Positions 9,448 to 20,727 of a stretch of DNA of 64,000 nt are shown here, piece after piece. The stretch is from NCBI GenBank assembly GCA_010015675.1, contig ML977035.1, positions 35,935-99,934 of the forward strand, in the 5' to 3' direction. The translations under genes and the position numbers were made by a program. Below the pieces are notes generated by a model. It saw only the letters and a program-made list of their open reading frames with translations. It did not search any database and was not told the DNA's origin. Every line of letters starts with the position of its first letter. Position 1 is the stretch's first letter. Source of the stretch: Byssothecium circinans. Its lineage: Eukaryota; Ascomycota; Dothideomycetes; Pleosporales; Massarinaceae.

Positions 9448-11324
9448 CTAGTCAGGTAGCTTCTCGCTCCAAGCCATTCTTAGTTGACGCAGATTTTGCG
9501 CACCCTTCCTCGTGCTTAGGATCAAGTCTGGTCTCTTTCTGTTGCAGTTTCGAGCTCCGATTGCGACTTTGCAGCGCTGGTCGCTTCCGCGGTGGATACC
9601 ATTGGCGTTGATGAAATTCCACTGCACCCGACAGACTGGAGCGCAGGTGCAAGTTACCCAAGTATCAAATTTGCGGAGAACTTTCACTCGCTCCTCGCTC
9701 AGCTTTCCGTTCAGGAGCCTCGGGTGTTGACTAGTGTGATTCTCAATGTGAAGCATGTATGTGACCGCGAGCACGAACGCTTTGCTATACTTCTCGCCAT
9801 GCTGATAAGCTACGGGTTCAAGGCGTTGCCACACGCTGCGGATCCTGTCGTGTGTAAGGTATTCCGACCTGAAACGTTGACAATACTGATCAACTACTCG
9901 TGTATTAGCGAATGGAGTACAGATGGGACAGGTTGGCACGTACAAGACACCAGTCCATCCTCATCCCTACAGCGGCGGTATATTTTCTCGTAGACTTGGA
10001 AGAAATTCAGCGTGAGCTGTCTCCAATACGAAGTTTCGAACTTTAGATACCGACTACAATATTCCAAGTCGTCACAGAGGTCGCATGTCGAGCTAACAGC
10101 ACTCGCAGCTCTGTGATACAATTCGGATCTGGTTAGGGAATTGGATGATTGTGCGTGAAGAACTCCGGCCGTCACGACAGGTCGTTGCGCGCGTGTTTCA
10201 TCTTGAACAAAGAATTAGTTATGTCTGTAGACAGGAAACATGGCATGCTCTACTAACAAGACTTGCCTGTCATACTATTGGTACAGGCCTGCATCTGGTT
10301 GAACACGGCCTCCGACTCGATGTAAAGTCTCGTGGCCGCTCTGATGGCATTCATCCTTTTCGATTCTTCTAAGCCAATACTTTCCAACCCGCTCAATACA
10401 TCGAACCTAAAATACCTTCCGCATTTTTCAAGACCCGACTTGACACGAACAAACTGCTCTGCCGTCGGTTCGGTCTCAGTAGCAATCGCCTTTAAGCTCT
10501 TGAAAACACCAAGGAGACTGTCCTGAAAGGGTACCAGCGAGCGAATGCCGGTCCCAATTGAAACCACGCACTGGATTTGGTCGTCAAAATTTGAGGAAGG
10601 CCATACGTCTTTGGCTTCATTCCAAACCTCCCATATCGGGTTGTTAGCCCCTGTAGCCCCGTCGACGAAGCTCTCTCCTGAGTCGATGGTGACTCGATCG
10701 AAGAAGGAAGTAGCAGCCGACGTAGCTCTAGCAGCCTGCCATATCTTGACTGTCGTCTCGCATTGGCGCGGAGAGCAATAACTTCTGAACCGCACCGTTT
10801 TTCCCGTCTCGCAGCTGGTCGTGCATACAAAGCTGCAATGATAACGTCAGCGCGAGAAAGTCTAGGGGACCTACATGGCTCACACTTTACAAGCCAAATT
10901 CACGTCCGACAGCAGCGCGTTTTCGTCGAGGCGCTGTCGCTTGATCATAGCTTTGATCTCCCTTTCCAGTTCGGCCGAACCGAAACGACCTTGGGTTCGA
11001 CCCTTCATCGAGAGAGCACGTTTTTTCTGCCTGAAGACCCGCTCTGACAGCGTTGTATAGGCATTGATGCACTCATCCACTGTCAAGCCGACAGCGAGCA
11101 TGATAGCGATAAGTCTGCATTTTCTATTAGTAGTGTATCAACTCCGACAGAGCATGCACGAACCCGCCAGTACTGGTGCCTCCAATCATATCAAAGCAGT
11201 CGCAGGGCCTTGGCGGTGCAATCGGGTTGATACGCAACATGAGTTGCTTGAGGATCAGGAGCGACGAAAGCCCTCGGACACCTCCTCCATCAAGCGCGAG
11301 CAAACGGAGCGAATGTTCAGGCAT
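9448..11324 (-). CDS. patatin-like phospholipase with a C-terminal extension
   Basis: Five exons fit: 11164-11324, 10884-11114, 10258-10832, 9944-10201 and 9448-9893. They give 556 residues with all phases kept. The protein opens with the patatin glycine loop (LALDGGGVRGLSSL). The nucleophile motif GTSTGG is formed across the first intron, followed by LIAIMLAVGLTVDEC. The catalytic Asp lies in FVDGATGANNPIWE, and the region around IQCVVSIGTGI is typical. Patatins hydrolyse acyl esters of phospholipids or other lipids with a Ser-Asp dyad; both residues are present. After about residue 325 there is a tail of about 230 residues with a CDLCDD motif and a second Cys cluster near the end, which I do not recognise. 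There may be one more small intron near 9640. Upstream of the ATG lies a gene-poor 1.8 kb. Confidence 0.82.
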
Positions 11325-12040
11325 GCTTAATTAGCGCGAATTCAAAGAGCTGGAAGTAAACTGCGACGTGTAGAGATTCAGTTCAAATATCAAATGGCAT
11401 TTTGATCGGGCACCAAAATGGCATGGCTCTGGGTATGGTTGCCTTGTGGTGTGTTGTCAGTCGCCAGTCGTTCGGCGGGAATGCCCTGCCAACGTGTGCT
11501 TGTGTTCCGCTTCATTTTTCGCTCTGCACTCAATCAAGGCCAGGCCAGGAGATGGCGCGTAGTGCGAGCGATGGAATTGATGTGTCGATAAAAGTATTTC
11601 AGCATAACATTTCAATGTTAGAGCAGCACGAGAGAGGACCTAGGCTAGTCCCAGAGAGTATTAGCTTCTACGCTAACTCTTTTCGGCTAGGGGATCCTGC
11701 CATACTTTCTTCTCTTTCGTAGAATCTTGCGCCGTCACACGTCATGTCACCATCCAACCCATCAAAAGTCTATTGGTACACGTACCCTAGGGTTGCCTTA
11801 TTCGTTTACCCGAGTTTCGAAGCCTTCCACCATGATATTTGCACTTTCGTAGCCCAGCCGCTCAGCAAGGCTTCGCATGCGGCGCCTCCGGATTCACCGG
11901 ATGATTACGAATCGTCTGCTGGAGCAATGATTTCGACGCGGATTCAGGCTTACTACAGGGGTGGTGGCACTGCAGAAAACAATATGTAACGACTCGTCAG
12001 TGACAGGCCTTTGGGGCTGCAGGAAAAAAGGGAGGTGCAC
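11325..12040. other. intergenic, short open frames only
   Basis: Between the patatin start and the doubtful minus-strand gene at 12041-12875 there are only small frames (for example 11744-11989) without domain, signal peptide or splice context. The GGCACTGCAG area near 11990 could hold another exon of the doubtful gene. Confidence 0.35.
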
Positions 12041-12875
12041 TCACAGCTGGTATGCAGGCCACGCGATGCAAGAGAATGGAAAAGGGGGAACGGCTGGCTT
12101 GGTCGCTATATGCGGTGGCAGTGCGTCAGTGCATCTGAACACAATGTCATTCACGTAGTCCTCGGCCAGCTTCTTAGGCAGCGTGGCAGCTTCGATGTAC
12201 AGGTGCTAGTTTGGATATTTGCCCACATTGAGTATTGAAAATTGTTCTGGTATCGGGATCAGATGTCAGTAGGACTCCCTGCTTTCGTCAGCTCCACCAT
12301 TTGCAGCGGGTCAGCGTGTGTACTCACTTCAGATGTAGAGTTTCCGACGGATCGTTTAACTGCCCGTTGGGCTTCCCTCCCGCAAAACCAGCTACTGCAA
12401 GTTCGAAACCAGCTCTTCCACAACCGTGAGCCTCAGCCCAGGAATAAGAAATTTTCAGATCACCAAGTCATACCAGGTCTGGGAACAGGACGCCTTCAGA
12501 AGGCGCGCAATCCGTCTCCTGTGACGTTCCGATTCCATCCCGGATACCGCTCGGAGGAGTTGGAAGTCCTTGCGTAGTGGACGTTGTTGCTGCTAAGGAG
12601 CTGCATGCCAGTAAATGCAGTGTTCATCCATGTCGGTATGTATTTAGCGTACCCAATATCTAGCCGTTGTCTCCATGTAAACCAAATTCCAATACGAAAC
12701 TGTACCTCGAAACAAGGAAGAAGAGTACTTGTACAGCCTCGCATCTTTGTTCGGTTCCTCAATATCGATGGCACCTCTCTTCCTCTAATACTTATTTATG
12801 CTCGTCACCTTGGGTAGTCTTTCCGCCACAGCTATCCAATGCGCTCAAAATGAGAACGAAGAATGCGATGAGCAT
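12041..12875 (-). CDS. doubtful secreted-protein gene, exons not resolved
   Basis: On the minus strand an ATG at 12875 opens a signal-peptide-like segment (MLIAFFVLILSALDSC) that ends at a possible donor after KTTQ. Further on there are a coding-like Ser/Thr/Pro stretch (12500-12600) and a well-bounded last exon at 12041-12205. That exon starts after a TAG acceptor, contains LPKKLAEDYVNDIVFRC and ends with TGA. I could not join these pieces with constant phase, because one internal stop (near 12470) and one phase conflict remain. It may be a real small secreted protein gene with more introns than I can place, or a pseudogene. No family is recognised. Confidence 0.28.
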
Positions 12876-13102
12876 CGGGACGATGTGCCCAAGTAACGCG
12901 CGCGGTCCAGCTGAGACCTTCTGAATACGGACAAGCAGCCAATCAACTGAGTCATGGTCATCTTTTCGCAATACGCCCTTGGCGAACCTGCCGTACAGAA
13001 TTCGCTAGACGCTGCCCCACCGTACGCGTAGCGCCGCACATCGACGTCTGACGAGGGAGGCCCGCAACAAGTACATCTATTACCGCATTCAGCCCTACAA
13101 AT

Positions 13103-14516
13103 ATGAACATGGAGAGGAACTTGCACGCTTTTCGTGTGCGTCTAGGGTCAGAATCAACATCCCCGAGCAATGTATCAGATGCACCCACAGAGCAGTTCCA
13201 CACCAGACGGGCACATAACAAGTCTAGACGGGGGTGTGAATACTGCAAGCAGCGCCGCAGAAAGGTATGCTGTACATGGAGCGGTTGCGTCACTGCACGC
13301 TTTCATCACGGCACCGGTGGAGTGGTAGCTAATTAAGTTGCAGTGCGACGAGCAGAAACCCACATGCTCCCTCTGCGCAAAGACGAAGAAAGAGTGCATT
13401 TATGCTCGTACCGCCACATCCACGCCCGCTTCCGACAACCAGGTAACTCGGAGGATTAACGCATCCCAAGCGAATACGCCAGCCCTTCGCTTCAGTGGCT
13501 GGCCCGGTCCTCGCTCTCCAGCTGTTTTGACTTCAACTGGGATTGGCCACACAAAGTACGACCTGGAACTGATTGATCACTTCTTCAAGAAAACGGGCTT
13601 CTACTTCAATGAGACAGGGATGCCGGGGATCGACTCTCCAAGTGCACTGGAGCTAGCAAAGGAGTATCCTTACATCATGCACGGAATGATCGCCCTCGCG
13701 GCATGCCACCTCCAGCACATGGGTATCGATGGACGCCGTTACCGGAACTCGGAAGCTTTCCACTGCCAGAGTGCCAGCCGAGGCTTGCGCGATGCCGTGG
13801 CATCCATCAAGGATGTCAAAGAAGCCGACGCGGTCATCGCAACGGCCATGCTGCTCAACTGTTTTAGCTTCTGCGCTCCCGATTACCGAGAGCCAGACCC
13901 CGTCATCATCGATGGTCGACCATGGACGTGGCTCCGGATACAGGTCGGATTTGCTGAGATGCTTATGCGAATCCAGCCGTTTTGGGCTGAGAGCATGTGG
14001 GGGTCCCATTTGCTAACTCGACCACGCTGGCATATCGATGCGCCGCCTGTGAATGGCCTTGACGTCCAGCTTGCCGCCTTTTGCGGTATTGACCAAGATA
14101 GCACGGCGGAAAACTGTCCGTACTTTGAGTTCTGGAAAAGGATCAGTCTGCTCGTTGTGCACGAGCCGAGTGAGGCGCGTCTGCGCATGTACGTGGCTGC
14201 CATTGGCTCCATGAGTCCTGAATTAGTCAGACTGTTTGAAACAGGCGACACAAAGGCGTTGATGCTGTTCGTGCACTGGTCAAGATTGATGATCAAGGTC
14301 GAAATCTGGTGGTCAGCGAGGAGGATGAAGAGCACGTGCTGGGCGGCTTGCAATATGCTGAGACAGAAAATAGATCGGGCGGACTCACATTTACTGGAAC
14401 ACCCAGCAGAGGCTTGTGGGTTTGACTTGAGTTTCAGAATCGAAGAAGAGGTGGACAATGCGGAGACACAAGTATTGTTTCGAGCGACTGCGCACCAAGC
14501 CAAGACAGTTTGCTAA
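13103..14516 (+). CDS. Zn(II)2Cys6 transcription factor
   Basis: Two exons (13103-13264, 13344-14516) give 444 residues. Removing the intron builds a canonical zinc cluster at about residues 45-72: CEYCKQRRRKC joined to CDEQKPTCSLCAKTKKEC, spacing C-x2-C-x6-C-x6-C-x2-C-x6-C. Such proteins bind CGG-type sites in the nucleus. The rest, about 120-440, resembles the fungal-specific regulatory domain of small sterol-regulator-like factors (DLELIDHFFKKTG, YIMHGMIALAACHLQHMG). It is the only regulator in the 8-37 kb accessory stretch. It is therefore the natural candidate for controlling nearby genes, but that is context only. The intron inside the zinc cluster is frequent in this family and supports the model. 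Confidence 0.88.
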
Positions 14517-15058
14517 TCATAAGGCACCATCATGTCAAAACGGCCAAGACTATTTTATCCCATCTCTTACTCGCTCTCAGTCACTGTACACCGTTTCGAT
14601 CGTTATATATCAATATTGTGCCAAAACACCGTCACGACCCTCACTCGATATCTTTTCTATGTATCCACATTGTGCGGTAAGAATGCTTTTTCCACTGGCA
14701 CAGTGTCGCTGGCATCACTTGAATATATTTTTGCGTTTCAACTCTTTTCACCTACGACCTCGTAAATATCTTAAACAATAATAATACTCGTACTACAAAA
14801 CGATAAGACTTGAGATATCTCTGAGACAAATTTCTATGTTGTTTTTAGCCTGTTTTATTTCCTTTATTGCTATAAAGTTATCTTCTTGTTGCATAGCTAA
14901 AAGAGCGTCGTGCCTTTATTAATCGTACGCGTTATAACTTCACATGACAATAACTAAGATAATCTACTTACTTCTTATACAGATAAAAAGCAAAACTAAA
15001 TGCATTGTAAGCTAAAAATGGCCTTTGTCAACAAACTACCGTTCCTGGAGCCGGGATG
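14517..15058. other. intergenic with an AT-rich patch
   Basis: From about 14780 to 15000 the DNA is AT-rich (ACAATAATAATACTC, TTATTTCCTTTATTGC), a possible small repeat relic. No gene is seen. The last 100 bases belong to the promoter of the zinc ribbon gene. Confidence 0.4.
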
Positions 15059-15065
15059 TATAAAG
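15059..15065 (+). promoter_or_regulatory. TATA box of the double zinc ribbon gene
   Basis: TATAAAG lies about 100 bp before the ATG at 15161, followed by a CA-rich leader (CCACACCCACCACAATCAGC). Confidence 0.5.
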
Positions 15066-15160
15066 TGATGGAATCTTCATCTTCGTCACCTTCGTAAATA
15101 ACCACCCAACAGCCATTCCCCCACACCCACCACAATCAGCAGCTGAAAATATTTCGAGCA

Positions 15161-15886
15161 ATGGCACCGTTTTTTCTCTCCCGCTCTTTGACCCAGATGT
15201 CCGCTAAAAGTGAATCTTTGGTCCGCTCCTTCTCACACAGGCCCACTCTCAGGAGTGTCAAGTCGCAGCAAGACGAGCCTACCTCCACGACGATGTCGCC
15301 TGAAGACCGCCGAGAAGCAGTGTATCAAGAGCTCCTGAACACTCCACGGGCTGTCTCTCACGGCCATGGTTCAGCTTCGAACATACCGGAAGGTGAGTGG
15401 AAGTGCTGCAAGAAGTACTGCGGATACTTGAACGATTTGATCGTCTACCGAGGCGATCACCCGCTTAAGTATCTTACGTGCCAGGTCTGTAAGCACATTA
15501 TGTGTACTTATTGCGGGTATTCCGACGTTATCACTCGTGAACCGGCTTCTACGGTCTACAAGAGGGTTTTTGAAGTCCCTGAGTACCATGGTAAACCACC
15601 ATACATGGGTATGTGCTCACGATGTGGATTGACGCACCGCGCTCATTCAACGTCCAAGCTCTCCACCCACTCCATCAAGTTCACCCACAACGAGTGCGCT
15701 TCCTGTGGCGAGAAGGCTGACTGGACTTGGGTGATCTTCAAAATCACTAAGCCTCATCACCTTCGCGTTCACCGGGAGGCATGGAAGCTGCCCCAGTCAG
15801 AGGGACACAGGAGGAGAGAGTCTTTCTGTATCAGTTGCAGATGTTGGGAATGCAAATGCGCTCAGGAAATAGGTATCGTAAGCTAA
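15161..15886 (+). CDS. probable double zinc ribbon protein
   Basis: A single exon of 241 residues. After a basic, Ser-rich N-terminus without a clear signal peptide (about 1-80) there are four Cys pairs. They are WKCCKKYCGY with TCQVCKHIMCTYCGY, then GMCSRCGLTHRAH with NECASCGEKADW, and a last cluster FCISCRCWECKC at the end. The first half matches the probable double zinc ribbon (DZR-like) domain. This domain is common in Dothideomycete proteins of unknown function, where a Cys-x-x-Cys region follows a GxWxC opening. The Cys ladders probably bind zinc; a nucleic-acid or protein-binding role is possible but not shown. It stands alone, with 0.7 kb of empty DNA behind it. Confidence 0.75.
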   Translation: MAPFFLSRSLTQMSAKSESLVRSFSHRPTLRSVKSQQDEPTSTTMSPEDRREAVYQELLNTPRAVSHGHGSASNIPEGEWKCCKKYCGYLNDLIVYRGDHPLKYLTCQVCKHIMCTYCGYSDVITREPASTVYKRVFEVPEYHGKPPYMGMCSRCGLTHRAHSTSKLSTHSIKFTHNECASCGEKADWTWVIFKITKPHHLRVHREAWKLPQSEGHRRRESFCISCRCWECKCAQEIGIVS

Positions 15887-16626
15887 GGTGAAAACCTTTG
15901 TATGGGGCTCTTACACTTCTACTATGATCAATTTTAGTATATACACTCCACTGAACTTTCTAGTCCATACTCGTGAAAATTTGCGCAACAATTCGTAATT
16001 TAGTCAATCTTCTGTCCATAGAACTCACAAATTGCACCTCAACTATCGTTTAGGATTCCTATACCTTTCTGTATCATTTTTGTAAACGTGTCCAAATGTG
16101 TACCTTTCGTCGGACTCGAAACTTCACAGGATACCTTCAATCGCGTTCTGACACAGTCATGAGTCTAAAATCCGAATTTCGCAGAAACCTTTTTCCTTCC
16201 ACATTCGCCACAAAATCTCTCTCGCAAGGTCATTCCCAACGTAGCCTCGTGGAGATGTGACTGAGGACTGCATGAAGGACATGGACTTCATCCAACCTTG
16301 GCTTCAACAGTGCGGCCTCAATTCCGTTTCCCTTCCTTAACAGGAACAACGAATGCGATCAAATTCCCTTCAAGGGTCAGTAACTGGCTAGAGGAGTAGT
16401 GAAGAGTTTTGAAAGTCTAGTTCAATTTTATCGAATGAAGGATAATTCGTAGATACAAGTTTAGCATATTTATTACTACTGGTACTTAAGTATATAAAAA
16501 GGAAAGAAGACGATGTGTCCCAAGGATCTCAGTCATTCTAAAAATCGCCGCCCGTGGGCTTTGCACATCTTCAAATCTCATCGCCTTTGCCTCCTCCTGG
16601 AAGCTCGTCCATCCCTAATCACTTTG
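15887..16626. other. intergenic, nothing seen
   Basis: This is the shared 3' space between the zinc ribbon gene (plus) and the DUF1996 gene (minus). The plus-strand open frame at 16513-16854 is only the shadow of the last DUF1996 exon. Confidence 0.5.
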
Positions 16627-18104
16627 TCAGCTTTCCAGAGCCATCTCATCCCTTACGTTGAACTCACATCCATCAATATCCTCATCAACTGTGTCTGGCA
16701 CGTTACACAAATTCTTCACTTTCGGTGGCTGCTCAACAAGCTGCGTGCAATTGCGGAGGTAACAGTGGTTATCCATTGCAACCTGAAGCGAGTCATCTTT
16801 CCAGCCAAACACATAATCGCCATGCTGACCATACCCAGTGCTTATAACCGTTAGACATACTGAAAAACGACTCCAAGAAGGGACTTACACATCACCAGTC
16901 GACAGGACAAGCGGTTGACTACCGTCTTCCGGCCAATCTTCTTTCTTGTTGAAGGCGGAAGTATCCCACATAACTTCGAACATGACCTGTGGGACTTTAA
17001 CTGGGTGACTCAAAGGGCATGTGCCGTTCACGATGGGAAAAGCGACTGGTCCGCTGATCGGATGCGCCATGTGATCGCGATGGTTTGGGCTATCCAAGTT
17101 CTTGCCATCCCAGCATCTACAGTTTATCAGGACTCCACGCACGCTACGGTTTCTGGTGAAGTTGGAGCTTACTGAGGGAAGATGATGTTTGATCGAATGC
17201 CGCCTGGGCAAGGTTGGTTGGGGAGATGGTCCGTATCCCATTTCGGATCCATGCACGGAGGGTATGGACTTCCGCCCCAATTACTCTGAGGGTAGCATCT
17301 GTAGCACTGTTGCATGTTCTTCCCCAAATTCTCGGGCGTTCTTCTCATTGCATCACCTGTGAGCATACGGAAACCCTGAAAACTGTCAACATGAGAACGT
17401 CGAAATGCGAAGATTAATCCTAGAGGTGACCATACCGGCTTGAAGGCAGTCGTCGCATTTGGAGCGGGTGAAGTATAATATACGGTTAATCCGGCGTTGT
17501 CGCCCTCATTAAACTGATTTGCAATTTGAGGAATGCGCTTGTACGTGCCGTTCCGGGCTTTGAAGTAGAGATTTGCCGTCCAGTAATTGGAGCGATCCTC
17601 TATGAACTAGAGCGAGAGAATCTTGTGAGTGTTGGCTCGACTTACAAGAAAGGAAAAGCTTACGTGACATGTGGTGCAGGAAGCGAGCTTCGAGATGTCC
17701 GTCAGTGGCATAGAGGCGTTGAAAGCGTCCTAATTCATACATTAGCATATGCATAGACTCAGTCATACAGGTCTAAGACATACTGAGCCCACAATCTGAT
17801 GCATATGCGTCGAAGGACTCATTCCGGGGTTCACAAGGCTAATATCATGAGTTTCGGCCATTCTCTCCTCCACAAAGCTACTCCATGAACGTACGGGTCT
17901 AGTCGCTCTATGACCACCTGAAATGTCAGAGTTTGCTTTCTACAATATAGTTCCAACACATACTTGTGAACAGCCAAATCGTAACATGGCTCCTGGGCCT
18001 CTTATTCCTCCGCCTCCCAACATCGGTTTATCCAGGTCGACTCCGCTTTGCGACACAGCATGGCCGGCCAATATCAACGTTACCAAAGCACTGTAAAAAG
18101 TCAT
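16627..18104 (-). CDS. secreted DUF1996 protein
   Basis: Eight exons fit without any phase conflict: 17964-18104, 17895-17917, 17784-17838, 17664-17729, 17436-17606, 17173-17375, 16889-17116 and 16627-16840, giving 366 residues. A signal peptide (MTFYSALVTLILAGHAVSQS) is followed by the whole DUF1996 domain. The landmarks are NPGMSPSTHMHQIVG, the Cys pair SCTTCH, NYWTANLYFKA, GFRMLTGD, CWDGKNLDSPNHRDHM, CPLSHPVKVPQVMFE and GQHGDYVFGWKDDSLQ. The His, Asp and Cys residues conserved in the family are all kept. DUF1996 proteins are secreted by most filamentous fungi, often next to or fused with wall-binding domains; the reaction is unknown. Typical full-length copies have a Ser-rich or WSC tail. 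This one stops just after the domain, so it is the short, soluble form. Confidence 0.9.
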
Positions 18105-18888
18105 GGCTGATAAGATTGCTTTTGTGGACGGGCAGAACGAAGATACAAGAGCACAATGGAGTGCACGTAGGTGTGACGAGAGAGGTTAGTTATTGCTGCA
18201 AACTGTATGTGGCGCAAGACATTTAGAAGATCACCATTATCTGGTTTTGAATGCGAGCAATCAAATTGCGCCCCACATAAGCAATCTCACGCTTTGGAAG
18301 ATAGCCAAGGCAATATAACACGCAGTGGTTGAGGGATACGAACTCGGTAGATCCAGCCAATCATAGACGCAGTATCCGCCATCAACGCATGGGGATTGTG
18401 TTTTGTGTCAGATAGGTTAAAGCATAAGAGAAAAACATTCAGCGTAGGTGTAGAACCCAGTCAGTCGCAGTGTTGAAACTATCAAACGTAGTAGTGAAGA
18501 ATGGCCGGGCACTAGCAGTGAAGACTGCCTGGCTGGCCTAAATGGCGTCATGAGGCTAGATGCGTGAGAGGGCTAATGTTAGAGCGTTAAATACTTAAGC
18601 AAATAAGGCTAGTAAAAGTTTACTCTACTAATTAACTCTATTTCTACAAATAAACAGCAAGGGAGTTATCTAAGTAGATGTAGAGGGTAGTTTTATGGGG
18701 CGAAGGTAAACGGCGTACGCTAGTTCACTTTCAGCTTTACTTACCTTCAAGTTGCCCCCCTGCCTTCACGTCGCCCTACCTTCACTTTACCTGGTTAGTT
18801 GATCGGCTCTACCCTATCCTAAGCTCGACCACCTCCCACTTCAGTTAGATTACTGTCAAACCCCACACACACCAACCCACTGCTAGCC
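18105..18888. other. intergenic with a small AT-rich relic
   Basis: This is the divergent space between the DUF1996 gene (minus) and gamma-glutamyltranspeptidase (plus), so it holds both promoters. A short AT-rich piece at about 18570-18680 resembles a repeat remnant. Around 18740-18810 there are CCTTCA/CTTTACCT iterations on a pyrimidine-rich strand. No TATA box is obvious. Confidence 0.4.
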
Positions 18889-20593
18889 ATGCTTGCACTC
18901 ATCCTCTTTCTCTCTCTAATGAGCCGCGTTATCGCCCTCGCTGGCGGCGTCGGAGCGGTCGTGTCTGGCAATGCTCTCTGCAGCCAGATTGGTACCGACG
19001 TCCTCGAGAGCGGTGGCAATGCAGCCGACGCCATCGTGGCCGCCGAATTATGCCTTGGCGTGGTCTACATGTTCGATACTGGACCTGGTGGAGGTGGCTT
19101 CGCACTCGTGCGGTCGCCGGAAGGAAAGTATGAGTGTGTCGATTTTCGCGAAACGGCACCTGCTTCCGCTTTTGAGGACATGTTCAAGGACAACGATATT
19201 GCTTCCCTGCGTGGCGGCCTGGCAAGCGGTGTTCCCGGTAACCTTCGCGGGCTCGCATATATTCACAAGAAGCATGGATCCAAGCCTTGGGCCCAGCTTC
19301 TCCATCCAGCGATTGAGCTGGCCTCCCACGGATTTGCCGTTTATCAGGATCTCGTCGACGTGTTCGGGGGCCTTGAGGACCCATCCTTTCTTATCGACGA
19401 CCCGGCCTGGGCCGCAGACTTTTCGCCCAACGGCAGGCTGCTTCGACTCGGCGAGCAACTCAAGCGGCCCCGCTACGCCGACTTTTTGAGAACTATCGCC
19501 AAGGGCGGCGCTGAAGCCTTTTATCTGGGACCCCTTGCAGAAGCGACTGTTAAAGCGGTACAGACGGCAAACGGAACCATGACCCTTGAGGATCTAGCTC
19601 ATTACACGCCCATCATCCGAGAGCCAGTCATAATACAATACCGTGAGTTCCTCATCAGGAGTTGCGGTGCACCTGGCGGCGGCGGTGTTGTACTCAATGT
19701 TCTCAAGACGGCAGAAGGGTACTGTTTGAGTGAGCCCAACCAACTCAACATCAGCATGCACCGCCTTGTTGAGAGCATGCGGTTTGGATATGGCGCGGTA
19801 CGTTAGATCTTGCGGTCATGTTTTCTAATAAGCGCTGACAATGTCGTAGAGGACTCAGCTCGGTGATCCCTCTTTCGTCATCAACGTCACCGACTTTCAG
19901 GACTCTATGCTATCTAACGAGCGAGCTGAGCGTGTGCGTAGCAAGATCTCGGACGAAAATACACTGCCCGTTGATGAGTACAACCCAGACGGTCTTGCCG
20001 TTGCGAACACGCATGGAACCTCGCACCTGTCTGCTGCAGACAAGTCGGGGATGACAATTGCGCTCACAAGCACCATCAATCTATGGTTCGGTTCGCGTGT
20101 TCAGGTCCCTGAAACTGGATTGATCTTGAACAACGAGATGAATGACTTTTCCATACCGGGTGTAAAGAATGCGTTCGGCTATCCCCCCTCTCCAGCAAAC
20201 TTCATCCGTCCAGGAAAACGCCCACTTTCATCAATGTCCCCAACCATCGTGGAATACCTCAACAGCGGTCACGCTCATTCTACCGTTGGTGCCGCAGGTG
20301 GTTCTAGGATCATCAGCGCCGTTGTACAAGCTCTGTGGTCCGTCTTAGATCGTGGCTTCGATTATCAAGAAGCGCTCCGCATGCCCCGATTTCACGATCA
20401 GCTTCAACCCAACGTCACCGAATTTGAGTACGAGTTCAACAACGCTACGACCGCGTTCCTCGCCTCAAAGGGCCATTCCGAAGAATGGGCTGTTCGTGGG
20501 AGTGACATGCACGCGCTATGGACGCTACCAGATGGACGCTTTGCCGCCGCGGCAGATCCTGCCCTTCACAATGCAAGCGGTATTGCGGTTTAG
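18889..20593 (+). CDS. secreted gamma-glutamyltranspeptidase
   Basis: Two exons (18889-19797, 19850-20593) give 550 residues, usual for the family. A signal peptide (MLALILFLSLMSRVIALAGG) leads into the N-terminal nucleophile hydrolase fold: LESGGNAADAIVAAEL, GPGGGGFALVR, and FRETAPASA with the substrate-binding Arg. The autoprocessing site is the Thr of GTSHLSAAD, which becomes the N-terminal nucleophile of the small subunit. It is followed by LTSTINLWFGS, LNNEMNDFSIPG, RPLSSMSPT and GAAGGSRII, the glutamate- and acceptor-binding elements. The enzyme cleaves gamma-glutamyl bonds (glutathione, gamma-glutamyl amines or peptides) and transfers or hydrolyses the glutamyl group, here outside the cell or in the vacuole. 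It ends 134 bp from the convergent glutamine-synthetase-like gene, which suggests a shared gamma-glutamyl theme. Confidence 0.92.
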
Positions 20594-20727
20594 TGCAGAT
20601 GTCATCGGGATGAGTGGGGACTCAACAGTGATGGGGCTCGGGGATGCTCAACGTCCTTGACCATCATACATACATAGTCGGAAATCACCAACACATGTCA
20701 TTTTGATACGGAAAAAAATAGAAAGAA

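Noticed and set aside
16513..17417. Plus-strand frames at 16513-16854, 16915-17175 and 17214-17417
   Set aside because: They lie opposite DUF1996 exons that are fully phase-consistent on the minus strand.
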